NCBI GenBank assembly: GCA_900073065.1
Contig: FJOG01000039.1
Span: 415,330 to 479,329 of the forward strand
Reading direction: 5' to 3'
Length of the DNA stretch: 64,000 bases
DNA from: Phialocephala subalpina
Taxonomy: Eukaryota; Ascomycota; Leotiomycetes; Helotiales; Mollisiaceae
In this document: one piece after another, positions 1-11,593 of the stretch
How the letters are laid out: each line of letters opens with the position of its first letter
How positions within the stretch are numbered: position 1 is the first letter of the stretch
The notes under the pieces: generated by a model
Seen by the model: the letters and a program-made list of their open reading frames with translations, nothing else
Told to the model about the DNA's origin: nothing
The model's database searches: none
Made by a program: the position numbers and the translations under genes

Positions 1-419
1 AAGGGCAGTGGCTGGTTCTGATAACATGGCGAAGATGAGCTTTCTAAGGCCGATAGAGGTTGATTCGACTCCTAAGGTGTTCAGTTCTTGTACAATGGCG
101 GTTGTTAGTTTAGTTAACATACTCTTGCGAATCTCTCCTGTTTTTCTCCCTTTCGCGTATCACTTTCAGGCGTCCATGTGTTGATGGTATGTTCGTCAAC
201 CCCTTTATATCGAAGCAGTGCTTTGAGGCGCAAGTTATCCTCAACAACTTTCCTCGCTGACGATTGCACTTCTTGTGTTGCTTTGATACCTTCGGATTCT
301 AGATGTCGTAGTCTAGATTCGAGGCTCGCGGTGTAGTCTTTTTGTCGCTGTCTGTTGCGTCGTTTGTTCTCTCTTAGACGAAGTGTACGAGTCTCGTCCT
401 GCACTTTGGGATTAATCAT
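1..419 (-). CDS. bZIP transcription factor, cut by the window edge
   Basis: From ATG 419 (minus strand) the first exon begins with a strongly basic stretch rich in Arg, Lys and Asn (RENKRRNRQRQKDY). Leucine-spaced heptads follow (LESRLRHLESE), then another possible coiled segment. This is the layout of a fungal bZIP DNA-binding and dimerisation domain, so a nuclear, sequence-specific regulator is expected. The frame meets a stop at 114-116, but a GTATGT donor lies just before it and an ACTAAC branch motif plus a TTAG acceptor follow about 50 nt later. The gene therefore probably continues through an intron and out of the window. Targets cannot be inferred. The neighbouring transporter is divergent and about 600 bp away. 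Confidence 0.7.
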
Positions 420-1043
420 TGCAACAGGGTTTCGGGCATGAGAGGGTTTACACGCACATACGCTGAATCTGTTCCTCTCTGAGACATATTTCTGTTGCCA
501 GTAGTGTGGCTGGAGGCTGTTAACAACTGTAAAATGTAATAGTGAACGTCAAGTGTGAAAGAGTGGCATTTCCGTCCAACGTGAACCAAGTCCGCTGGAT
601 GAATGAAAGTGAAAGTGTCTTAGACTGCTGCACTTCTTTCGATGGTGTGATCCGTGGCGCAAAACGCCAAGTCCACAAAGACTTGGCCACAGGATAGCTT
701 TCATTTTTCTCTCAGCCAATCAAGATCGAGGTGTCCGTCCCTCGCTTAGAATTCCAGAAAGGGAGGGAAAGTATATCATGCCAACTTGAACAGCCTTTCC
801 AATTCTCATCCAGACTTCATACCATATAATTTTTGAGCTTTCCTGATCATTCATTTTCCTCCAATCATCTGGAAATTTCTCTACATGATGGCTACTATAG
901 ACGCCATTTTTTCTTCAAGTGACAACGCCAAAGAAGCATTGTCTTCTCACCAGGATGTCGACAGCGAAGCTTAAACCCCGACTCCTCACAAAAACGAATC
1001 GTCAACCACCTCCACTCCAATCCTCGCAGATGGTGATGCTGCT
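420..1043. other. Divergent intergenic region, bZIP / CHR transporter
   Basis: It holds no convincing independent gene. It must contain both promoters. ATGs at 885 and 888 are in frame with the transporter start at 1044, but a TAA at 972-974 separates them, so 885-974 is either a short upstream ORF or an interrupted N-terminal extension. Confidence 0.5.
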
Positions 1044-2492
1044 ATGGAGGATAACTCTAACGTCCCAAAAATGTCGCTTCCAAACCTCTTCTGGTTTGTA
1101 TTCTACAACTTCGGGCTCTTCGCCTGGGGAGGTCCAGTTGCACAAATTGCACTCATCAAAGATCGACTCGTGATTCAAGATAAATGGATCACTCTTGCCC
1201 GATTCCAGAGAGTGTTCTCTGTGTACCAAATTCTTCCCGGCCCCGAAGCTGCAGAGCTCTGCATGTTCTTTGGATGCCTGTCTGCTGGTCGCCTTGGTGG
1301 AATTGTTGCTGGCATTGCATTCATGTTACCTGGATTTGTCTTGATGTTGCTTACGAGCTATGTGTACTCGCTGGCGGGACTGGAGAACAAATACTTCAAT
1401 GCTTCTTTTAGAGCTTTGCAACCGATTGTTGCTGCAATGGTACCAATAGCCTGCTGCTCTCGGTCTTAGGAAAGTTGCTAATGCAAAGACAGATTCTCAA
1501 AGCGACACATAAGATCGCCGACCACTCAGTCATCAATCATAGCACCAAGAAAATGGATACATTTTTGATCATCGCCGCTTTGTGTACTGCAATCAATGGT
1601 GCCTTACATATCAATATGTAAGATGCCCACCCGTTGTCAAGTCCTAACCTGACAGAAATGGACTCACAGCTTCATCTCCTTGGCCTTCTACGGAATCTTT
1701 TACATGTTCATTACCCGCCGTCTCTTCATCCCAGCAGCAATCCTCTTCATCCTCCAATACGTCGGCTTCGCACTCTACGTCGTCTACCGCGGCTTTCCCT
1801 CTCCCGTATCCCTCGCTCTAGGAATCGCACCAACGCCCACGCTCGCACACCTCTTCATCCTCGGCCTTGTAGCAGGCAGTCTCTCTTTCGGAGGCGCTTA
1901 CACCGCGATTCCATTCATCCAAGTCGAAGCTGTGCTCAAGGGTGGATGGTTATCCCAAAGCGTCTTTATCGACTGCATTGCAATCGGGAACGTCCTGCCG
2001 GCTCCGCTGGTAATTTTCGCTACCTTTGTTGGATTCCAAGGAGGATTGGTCGATGGTGGACTTGGAAATGTGTTTGCTGGTGCAGTCGTAATTACGCTGG
2101 GGATGTGGTTCCCCTGCTTTTTGTTCACGATTGTGGGACATTCGTTGCTGGAGAAGCTGGTGCGGAATAAGGTAAATTGCAAGTGATGCGTGAATTACTG
2201 TGCTGACAGCGAGCAGCTTCTTGCGAGTTTCTTTGATGGGCTCTGTGGCTCTGTTATAGGAGTTATCGCTATTATTGCAGCTCAGATTCTGAAAAATAGT
2301 GTTGAGGGTTCGCCTAGAAAGGAGGAACTCGTTGGCTCTGTCAATGCAGCCTTGGGTAGGATCTCGCACACTGGTTCAGCGGCAGTGCTCTATCTTTTGG
2401 CACTCGGGGTACTGTACAAGTTCACTAACAAGTATACCCCGCTGTTGTTGTTGGCTTGTGGAGCTGTTGCTGGGCAGTTTATCTTTGTTTGA
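1044..2492 (+). CDS. CHR-family (chromate-type) ion transporter
   Basis: A polytopic membrane protein of the CHR/ChrA superfamily, whose members move chromate or sulfate-like anions across membranes. Both halves of the bidomain family are visible: an early GLFAWGGPVAQIAL plus ILPGPEAAE stretch in the first half, and GSLSFGGAYTAIPFIQ plus LPAPLVIFATFVG in the second. Proposed exons are 1044-1439, 1493-1617, 1670-2171 and 2217-2492, giving about 432 residues. Introns are 45-53 nt and phases agree. The acceptor of intron 3 could also be at 2213. I took the start at 1044 because a stop at 972-974 interrupts the longer reading frame from 885. The actual substrate is not determined by sequence. Confidence 0.85.
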
Positions 2493-2819
2493 TACAATAC
2501 TGAGTTTGAAAGGTGGCGAGAGAAGATTGAAAGCAAAGTCATATTTGACTGCAGAATCGGTGTAAATGGGCACCAATTTTGATGCCAGGGTGGTTCAGCC
2601 TGGCGGAAGCTCAGCCTGGCACTAGAACTTGGGCCTTTTTATAAATTGAAAACTTGTTCGCTAGGGGACTTCTCACATCTTCTCCCACCAGATCCCACAA
2701 TGCGGGGTCTCGTTCGCGAATTTTCCCCCCTGAGGGTTTGTCGATGCTCTACGCCAGACTGTTGCTTTTCTCATTGCCTGTGAGTTGAGGTAAGGAATAA
2801 TAATTAATATTTCGAATTG
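2493..2819. other. Convergent intergenic region
   Basis: This 327-bp gap lies between the 3' ends of the transporter and the chitinase. I see nothing in it beyond presumed 3' untranslated sequence. Confidence 0.6.
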
Positions 2820-5800
2820 CTATATTATCGTCGGAATTGGTTTTGCAGATGTGATCATCGTCTGCGGAGACGTATCCCTTGAAGGCGCGGGAGTTGTCGT
2901 TGGCAATGAAGCCGATGGAAAGGATCCTGCAGCAACGGTAGTGCTCACCACAACCTCTGCAGTTGGTTGTAACAATCTCTCTTTCTCTTCCTCATCGACC
3001 CAAAGCCCTGCTGCTTTACGTTCGTCAGGACATCCTGGAGATTTGCACTTGAAGAGTCCATATGCTTCCCACAATTCCTTTGGAGTGGCCTTTCTGGAGG
3101 AGTTCCCCTCATCTACCAGAATCTTCTCGGGGTCAACGCGAAGCTTTTCGGTTGGTGGGTAATAGGAAGGAGGACGCTGAGAGAGAATGTCGTGAACCTC
3201 ATTGTCCAAAGCTCGCCAGTCAACATTAATTGGGACCTCCGGATCCAGCCATCGCTTCGGCCTGTTCTTAGGCATGCTTAGACCAGCTGTGAGAGCGTTC
3301 GCTGGTGGGTCTGTATACGAGAGGGGATTGAATCCTAGTAGAGCGTTGTCATCATACCACGAGTCGTTATTCATCAGCGCGAAGCCCGGATCATCCAAGA
3401 TCATCGTGGGTAGGCATGGGTTGGATGCAATTCTGCCACTGGCCAGGCCTGTGTTTTCGAATCTCAACGAGAAACCGGTGATTGTATACAGAACGGACTT
3501 GTACTCGGTGCAGGTCTTGTCATTGATAGGTCCACCTTCTGATTTGACCTGACTCTTGGCTTTCCCGCACTTGTTCTGCCACAGTTTGCCGCCACCTTGG
3601 TTGTCTCTTTTGGGGAGGAAGCGCATCCACTGCGTGTAGCGTTTGTCGTAGTCGCTCTCCATGAATCTCATGGGAGGGTACTCGTCACGTTCGCAAGCGT
3701 TCGTTCCCCAGCCTGCAGGTAGACTGGAAATCCATGAAAGCCAATTCGTATTGTGTTGCTTACTCCAAGCTGTGTTGATGGTTCTTTTGGCCATGGTGGT
3801 CATTGGGCAGATTAATGTATCCAACGGTCCGATGGAACCCGCATTTCTGGAGATGACAGATGAATAATGATGGCATGCCTGGGGAAATTCCGCGAAATCA
3901 CAAACATTCGTCTGGATTGGTGTGTCAAGATATGTGACGGATGTGGTGATAACTGTTGTTGTTGTACATGTTGTGGGATCTTGTTGCTTGTAAACCAGGT
4001 TGGAGAGGGGAGAGAAGTATGATCCGAGCAGAGGCTGGTACTTCCAGATTCCGGCGATGATATGTGGAATAAACGCTCCTGCAAGGACAAATTCAAATTG
4101 TCCGGCAAGGTATGCACAGTATTCGACTGTAGCCACGACGTTGTTATCCTTGTAGAGCGCGGTGTTTTTGAGATTGATGCTTGAACCCAGACCACCCGTG
4201 AAGAGATTGCTAGCACTGGATGATGGACAAGTCGTCAACTGGTTGCTGTAGATGGTATCGCAGCAGTAGCTCGAGTAATGACCAGTCTTACAGCCAGTAG
4301 ACGCTCCGCCGATGTGTGTGTTTTGAGTGAGGAGAATCTTGCCGGCAGGGCAGCCTTGACCGCAACCTTTCGGCTTTCCGTACCAGTCACAACCTTTGAG
4401 GACAACGTCCGACTCAACGCAGAACGCTCGATTGAACCCGTTGCCACCTCCGTGACAACCATCAGCAACGTAGGCATTCGTATCGGCATCGTATACCTTG
4501 CCATGACCGGTCGTTTCGAGGTCGAAACCATCGTTGCAGTAGGGGGCTGCCATACAATCACTCCAATAAGTGAGCAAATTGACTGTGTTTTGGGTGTTCG
4601 TGGCCTCAAGCTTGGAAATTGCATAGCTGGGATTGACAGACACATCATCCCCGATCGTTGAAAGGCCGCCGCTAGCAAGGTTGACCAATGAGGTTTCCGA
4701 GTCTGGATCGTCCAAATCCAAAGCCCAAACCATCCTGCCGCCCATGCATTTCTTGTTGGCATATGTTCTCTTCAATTCGAGCGTCTCTTCGTCATCATAT
4801 GATACCCATTGATTCGTGTTCCAGACAATGTATTTCACTCCAGCCTCTTCGTTCAAAATAGGTGTCAAGTCGTATTTCGTGATGATAGCCTGGATCTCCG
4901 AGTTGGACAATATTCCTGAGGTTTGAGTGCATTCTCCAGCATCTCCACCACCGCTGAAGGGACAGCCGGGTGTGGTACAAGTAGGATCGGAGAGTGTGAA
5001 CGACCGACCATAGAAACCAAGACCCAAGACCACCTTCGATGGTTCGATGTTGTTGCGCCAAAGTAGATCCAGACCGACTGTGATCTCAGACAGATTGGTA
5101 TGCGGCTGGACTACAGCTTGTGTGTAAGGGCTGTTACCATCCCACGTGCCGTGGATATCGTAGGACATGAAGTTGAAGGTATCAACGTAGTCAGACATGC
5201 CTACAACGTCGAACCCCTGGAGATACCAGTAGGACGAAGGCAGTGTAACACTGATTCCATACTTGGTACCGCAGGCAGCTTTCAGCTCCTTGAGAAAGGT
5301 GACATACTTTGCGGTATCAGCTGCCACTCCATCTCGATCACCGGCGGCTGGATACTCCCAGTCAACGTCAATGCCATCGAATCCGTATGTGGCCATGAAT
5401 TTGATGGCCGAATCGATGAACGTTGTCCGACTGCTCGAGCTACTGACCATGTCTGAGAAAATAGCACCGCCCGCAGCCCAACCGCCGACCGAGATGAAGA
5501 CTTTGAGACCGCTTGTCGTCGATTTGAGGTTGGTGAAGCGAGGGTACAGCTCGGCATCAAAGCTGTTCATCTGAGAGATCGTATAATCACTGCCGATGAG
5601 CGCGAAGGCGTAGTTCAACTGTGTCCAGACGCCCGCAGTGATATTCTCGGGTGCCCATGCATCGCAAGGACGGTCGTAAGACCAACTCTCATAATATCCG
5701 ATCAGCTGTTGATCGCTGGAACTTCCTGAACAGGATCTGACATCTTGTCAGTATCGGTTTCTAGGCGGGGCATTGATTCCAAGCTAAAGAATCAACTTAC

Positions 5801-6291
5801 GGCTCATCGACAGTAGTACACCCAGTGACGCAACCTGTACCACAGAAATCTTCTGTCGTGCCACAAAATCCGTACCTACAACGAATTACTACCATGTTTT
5901 GAGAAAAGAGCTATGACCGAGAGGCATAAAAACTGCTCGAGGGTCCTCGACATAGCAAAATTAAAGTTGCGGGATGAAGGAGAGGGTTGCTTACTGGCTG
6001 CAGCAGACATTGAGGGGACAGTCATAGTTGCCAGAAGGGGCATATGCTGACCAGAGTTAGCTTCACACAAGTCTTTCTAAGAATGAACTTACGTCCACAC
6101 TCAGCTACAGCATCACAGCTGCTTGTACAATTCCCCGCTCCACAATAAGTTGGGCCAAAGCCGCAGAACTCGCCATTGCAGCAACCAGAAACACAATCAG
6201 TAGTACTCGAACATGTTCCTTGTGCGTTTGAAAGGACAAGAAAAGAAAACAAGAAGATTGATGCTGCAAAGGCTCTGAATGAAAACAACAT
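2820..6291 (-). CDS. Secreted GH18 chitinase with N-terminal chitin-binding modules (subgroup C type)
   Basis: Endo-acting glycoside hydrolase family 18 enzyme expected outside the cell on chitin. Exons (minus) are 6291-6093, 6046-5995, 5875-5801 and 5736-2820, giving about 1,080 residues. A signal peptide (residues ~1-24) is followed by two Cys-rich hevein-like modules. The second has the NVCCSQYGFCG core assembled across introns 1 to 3. The GH18 barrel follows, with the catalytic motif DGIDVDWEYP (DxxDxDxE intact) and the strand motif KVFISVGGW. The long C-terminal half carries more Cys-rich blocks typical of the large, killer-toxin-like subgroup C fungal chitinases. It is divergent from a multi-LysM gene, an arrangement known for this subgroup. 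A role in degrading or modifying fungal or insect cell-surface chitin is inferred. Confidence 0.92.
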
Positions 6292-7560
6292 TGCGCCGTT
6301 AGACGGTAGCTGATGCCGATGGACGTCGAGGGAGACGATAGTCGCCTCAGAGTTTGCGATACCGTTAGGTATATACAGTCAATACTTAACATCGGGGAAA
6401 TCCACTCACTGCCATGGTCAATATCCGATCCAATGTTCCACGCCTAGATGAATATCCCAAAGCTTCCAATCGGTGAATGAACCCAGCACAGCAGAACCCA
6501 CATTACTCAACTCTTACCCCTCGGGCCCAGATCCTGGTGCGATTCAAATTGGTGACCCGGTGACAGAACTGCAAATAAACCCCTGACAGTCCACTTGGAA
6601 AGGATTTTGAGAATGTTAAAGGAGGTGCCGGGGCTGAGCACATGAAAACTTCAAACTGGTAAAACTTTTCACCCAAATAACATAGGCACATGAGATCAAT
6701 ATGATCGAATTGTTTTCAAGTCGACCTCATAAAGGAGCACTATGCTCACGGTTTTGCGACTTTTCACTGCGTAGGAGTGAATCTGAACGCGTAAACGCGA
6801 GAGATACGCGACTTTATTGAATTGGACCCACAAAATAAGCGCTAGCTTAATCCAGACTAGCCCCTCATGCTGCATATTCAGAGTTCTCGCCGCTGGAGAA
6901 AGCTTCACTTCAACAACAACCGCGGTGCAGTTCTCAGCAAGGCTTTGACAGACTCATAATCTTAAATTGACCCCTTTACTCTGCGCAAGTCCGGGACGCG
7001 TGTCGTCTTACCCGAAGTGCGAAGCGCGAGAGTGAAATAAGCGCTTCCCCGAGTCTTTCGACTGCCCATTTTGTCAAGAGGGGCCGATTATACCTGCAGG
7101 ACATATCGCGAGTAGTGGAAGTATCTCACTACTCGGCCCCATACCCATAAGTCATGGTAATCCGGAAGTAAGGCTAGTCAATAGAAGCATATATTTTCCT
7201 GCACGAGCGAATCCGCTTCAAAGCTTCGGGTAGCCTTGCGGGGCAACTGTACAATCATTTGATTTTTCCATCGATAGATCTGTTGATCAATGCCACATCT
7301 GTATGAAAATGTATATTTTCACCGATTAGACACAGAGGGATACCTGCAGGATCGTGCATGTCAACCATGCTTTCACCCGGGCCGGACCCTGAACGCTGTA
7401 GCTGCCCATGCAAAGCTTTATATTTTCGTTGTCCGATTTGGTTGCCATTCGCATCTCGGCCCATTCTCGACTCCTCCCAATTTTCCTGTGTCCGATATCT
7501 CACGATGAGTTGCTCTTGCCCCTTCGCAAAAGTCATGGCCAGCTGCCCTTCTCGCCCACC
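6292..7560. other. Divergent promoter region, chitinase / LysM protein
   Basis: About 1.27 kb separates the two start codons. I found no coding signal that survives inspection; the ORFs here lack splice support or protein likeness. Both promoters lie here, so joint regulation is plausible but not shown. Confidence 0.5.
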
Positions 7561-9981
7561 ATGGCTGTCTCGTTCCTCTTTCTCGCGGCCTTTGCGCCTG
7601 GGAGTATGGCTGCCATGCTCTACAACGGTTTGCAAACATCAATATTCTCGAGCAGTCTAAGTACATCCTGCGATGCTGCGCTCAACACCTCCATCAGCTG
7701 CCCAGAGGACATCATTCAGCTTGTCACATATGGCATTCAAGCTGTAGGTAAGCATCCCTTCTGCGAATGTCCCTTGCATCTCGGAACTCTAACAGTTGAA
7801 GGCTGGAATACGTCCTCCATGGCTAGCTTGTGCACCTCGGACTGTACATCTTCTTTGGCAGAGCTAGCAACAGCCGTTGAAGAGGGTTGCGGCAACACCA
7901 CGATGACAATAGACAGTCAAACCGTTACCTTTTCATCTTGGGTGGACCATATCCAATACAAATTTGGTCTTATTTGCCTGGCAGATGCTGATTCAGGAGA
8001 CTACTGCTTGGACGTGGAGAAGACGTGCGATACCAGCCCCAATCTCCCCCATTGACTCTGCTGACCAACCTATGTAGCTGGAATATCACAGAAATGGTCC
8101 TCGACAACGAAGCAACCTGGCCAGACAACACTTATAAGTGCTACTTTGACGCACAAGCAGATACCTGGGACTACGTCCAAGACGGGAACGGTACATGCTA
8201 CAGTCCCTTCGAATTCGAATGGTCAAATGCAACAGATGGTGGCGGTCTTAGTCAATTGGCTGCTCTCGACTATTACATGGAACGTGGAGACCCGATCGAC
8301 GATGATAACTACGGATGGCCTCTCCCGTTGGAGTTCGATGAATATCCCTTAGAGATCCAATGTTCTTCTTGCTTCTTGTACGTGACACACTAGGACTTTC
8401 TCGCCCCCGAAAGCTAATTTGGACAGACAAACATTCAAATATGGATTGGAAAACAAATGGGGAGATATTTGGGAGTGGGTTCACAACCTCTTCTAGTTGT
8501 GTCTGTAGTGCTAATGGTGAATAGCAATATCACTGCTCAGATCTGGGCGAACATGGTATCGAACTGCGACCTTGACAGCACGATTACCCCGGCAAACGAT
8601 TTCTCGAACGCCTTGGAGTAGTAAGTACTACACAATTGCCATGCTGAGATCCAACTAACTTGTCCCCAGCGGTGTGTACATGCCTGCCACGCCCATGCCA
8701 GTTTCCAATTGTCCTCAAAACATCACCATCAGCAATACGACCTCTCTGACATGCAAAGAAGCGGCGGTCCAATTCCAAGTTCCAAGCGCCGGTATTTATA
8801 ACATGAATTCGAACGCTGACATGTATTGCGGCGGGCTGACTGACATGACTCTCTGTGCCCCTCTGTCGTGTCCAGTTGGGGTTGTTAATCTCGGAGACAA
8901 TATTGCCTGGAATAACAATACAGAGAATATTGCAAATTGGGTCGCCGGATTTTCCAACATCACTGCAGCCCAGTTCTACTCGTGGAATCCGTACATCGGC
9001 CTTGATCATGTCACACATGGGACGGTTGTCTGTATGGGGTAAGTGTCACATTTTACCGTGACGATTGGTGTTTGCTGATATGTGCAGACCTCCTGGTGGC
9101 GTATATGTCCCACCATCAGCAACTGTCGCCGTTCTATCTGTCTACACGACAACTGCAACTCCCGCAGATCCCACGCCGTCAGGGACAATCCCCAACTGTG
9201 GTCTCTACTACCTCGTGGGAGACGGAGACGACTGCAGTCTCGTTTCCGAAAAGTTCGGTCTGACTTTCTCGGACTTCATCAACCTCAATCCCTCAATCGA
9301 CTCTGCCTGCTCCAACCTCATTCTGGGCGATGACTACTGGCAAGTCCACGAAGAAACTCAACGAACTCCTATATGCTAACATCAAACAGCGTTGCAGCAG
9401 TCAACGGAACCGTCGTATCGAGCGTAACATCCACGAGAACTCCAGCTACAACAACGACATCAACATCCGGCTCCAAATCCGCCACCAGTACGGCGACATC
9501 CTCCTACGTCTCAGCTCCCAGCCCAACAACCTCTGGCACAACGCCCTACTGCTACGAATGGTACACCGTCGCATCAAATGATTCATGCTGGGACATCGAG
9601 CAAGAATTCGACATCACACTCGACGAGTTCATAGCCTTGAACACGTACGTTGATTCGAACTGCGATGGATTATGGCCTGATTACAGCTATTGCGTTTCTG
9701 GAATACCGCTTGCTAGCACGACGACGTCCGCTACGGCTACAACGACAAGCGCGACATCAACAACTTCGACCTCGGCCTCGACAGTCACGACGCCGACTCC
9801 GACACAAACGGGCATGGCGAGTGGGTGTACGGTTTTCTATGAAGCGAAGGCGAATGATGGGTGTTATGACATCGCAGCAGCCTATGATATCACGCTAGAT
9901 GAATTTTATGCGTGGAATCTTGCGCTTAATGGGGATTGTTCTGGATTATGGCCTGATTATTATTATTGTGTTGGCATGTAA
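7561..9981 (+). CDS. Secreted multi-LysM protein
   Basis: Extracellular chitin- or peptidoglycan-binding protein of about 688 residues. Start 7561 has an ideal CACCATGG context and opens a signal peptide. Eight exons: 7561-7747, 7802-8024, 8078-8377, 8427-8474, 8525-8620, 8670-9038, 9088-9339, 9390-9981; introns are 49-54 nt and phases agree. A Cys/Asn-rich N-terminal half (many N-glycosylation sequons) precedes a LysM-like unit ending before PPGGVYVP. Three LysM modules follow at the C terminus (YYLVGDGDDCSLVSEKFGL, WYTVASNDSCWDIEQEF, FYEAKANDGCYDIAAAY), joined by Thr/Ser-rich linkers. Intron 7 has a GC donor (GCAAGT). Intron 1 is 54 nt and open in frame, so its retention would not break the protein. 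The divergent chitinase suggests joint action on chitin. Confidence 0.88.
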
Positions 9982-10018
9982 CACTAATCATAATTTAATT
10001 CTTGTACATATTTACAGT

Positions 10019-11111
10019 CTAATCGGTCGCTCTTCTAATAGCTGTATCCCACACTTCCTCCATGTCGCGTGCCCAATCTTCCTGTCTGAAATCGTCTGGC
10101 CAGCCATATGCCTCAATCAGAATCTTCTTCACCTCATCTCGCTGCTCATTGTTAGCCAATGTCCAAAATGGGGAGTTTTGTACTTACAACTTCAGCATCT
10201 TCGTTACCATGATACTCTCTCCCCAGCCCTTGGGTTCCAGCTGGAATCAACTCCAACTTCTGAATTTTCTCAATCAGGCGTCTGATATACGACGGTGCAT
10301 GCTGTGTATAATAATTCCGATAATGATTCGGATCATCAGGTCGTTCGAGAACAGTGCCTTCTGGATTCACGTAGTCTGGGGAATCAGCACTATCTAGCAT
10401 TCTAACAGTATCTATATTTCATTAGCCTTTATTTGATGAATGAGACATACATCTGAGATGTGGGGTTTGAAACGTACTATCTTTCGTATCAAGCACCAAC
10501 GTCATTCCATACCTCAAATTATGCGCCAACGCAACATCGTGCGGAAGCAAATAATCCAACCGCAATTTACTTTCCTTCCCGGGCCTAGGAGGTAGGTTTT
10601 CTGGATCTCGACTTTCGAGAATATCCCCGTCTTTTAGAAATGAATATGGCTCGGATCCAGGGAAGAGATGTACTTGGCCACGTAGATCGCTGTCTAAATA
10701 GGGTAATTTCTTCATAAGAGAAGTGACGGCGGGGTCGAGATGAAGTTCCTCGCACAAAACTTCGTTGATTTGATGCCCGGGTTCAGGTGGCCATGTGACT
10801 TCATCAGGAGGGAAACAGGCCAATTTGACCAAAAGCTCATATAGTTCTGTAATGAGGTCCACGATTTCATTTTCATCGTATGGTGTGCTGATGGTGTTGA
10901 GGATTGGTGAGGGCGGTGGGGTTGGGTCTCGGTCTGGTGATGGCATTCTGGCTGGAGGTTGAGGGTCTGGTTGTTGGAGGTAGTGTAGAGCTGGGAGTAT
11001 AAGAAGTCCGAGAAGGAGGCCAAATATGATTTCTCCCCATTGAAGCATGGTGTTGGAGTTGTTGTGGATGAGTTGCGCGTTGTAGGGGTTGTTCAAGTGC
11101 CAGGCCCACAT
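10019..11111 (-). CDS. One-pass membrane protein of unknown function
   Basis: Proposed exons (minus) are 11111-10451, 10411-10188 and 10141-10019, about 335 residues. An N-terminal hydrophobic helix (IIFGLLLGLLILPALHYL, residues ~27-44) is followed by a Pro-rich linker and a soluble domain with acidic patches and a C-terminal helical tail ending DMEEVWDTAIRRATD. Intron 1 would be only 39 nt, shorter than usual here, so that junction is the weakest point. The frame stays open upstream of 11111, but that stretch reads like leader sequence. I recognise no domain and assign no function. Confidence 0.6.
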
Positions 11112-11593
11112 GGCGCTCAAGGGGTAACGGGTCACGTGAAATTTATAGGTTACAGTATAAATTACTCTTTGAACTCTTTGACTGGTATTTATTTCTCTGC
11201 CCTTTCTCCTTATCTTTTCCAAGTTAGAAACGAGATTTCTAGCTACATTTTGACCACTTTCACAGGGGAGAAGAATACATCCGGAGCTTGTTCCGGCCCC
11301 GAGAACCCCAACCGAGCCAACCAACCAGAGACTGCTCGAGATCTTCAATGACGACGAACCTGCAAGAAGATAAACACGCAACACTATGATAGAATTAGCC
11401 ATGTACCTGCATATGGCAGGTAGCCACCTTCCAATTGTAGCAATTTCCATACGACTGCAAGTCGACATCTCTCCAGGCTGCCACGTTTTGACCCATGGGC
11501 CTTCCATCTCCTGCAACTTGAAAAACAGCAATAGTTCCCTCCAGTCGTAGACATCTAACCTACTTTTGAGAAACGCACTTCAAAATTACTAAC
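11112..11593. promoter_or_regulatory. Divergent promoter with a CACGTG motif
   Basis: This 482-bp stretch separates the start codons of the membrane protein and the oxidoreductase. A palindromic CACGTG (11133-11138) lies about 25 bp upstream of the membrane-protein ATG. This is the core recognised by bHLH-type regulators in fungi; use here is inference. Confidence 0.4.

Noticed and set aside
1634..2170. 178-codon plus-strand ORF overlapping the CHR transporter
   Set aside because: Arg/Ser/His-rich shadow frame of the transporter exon; the transporter frame has clear family motifs.
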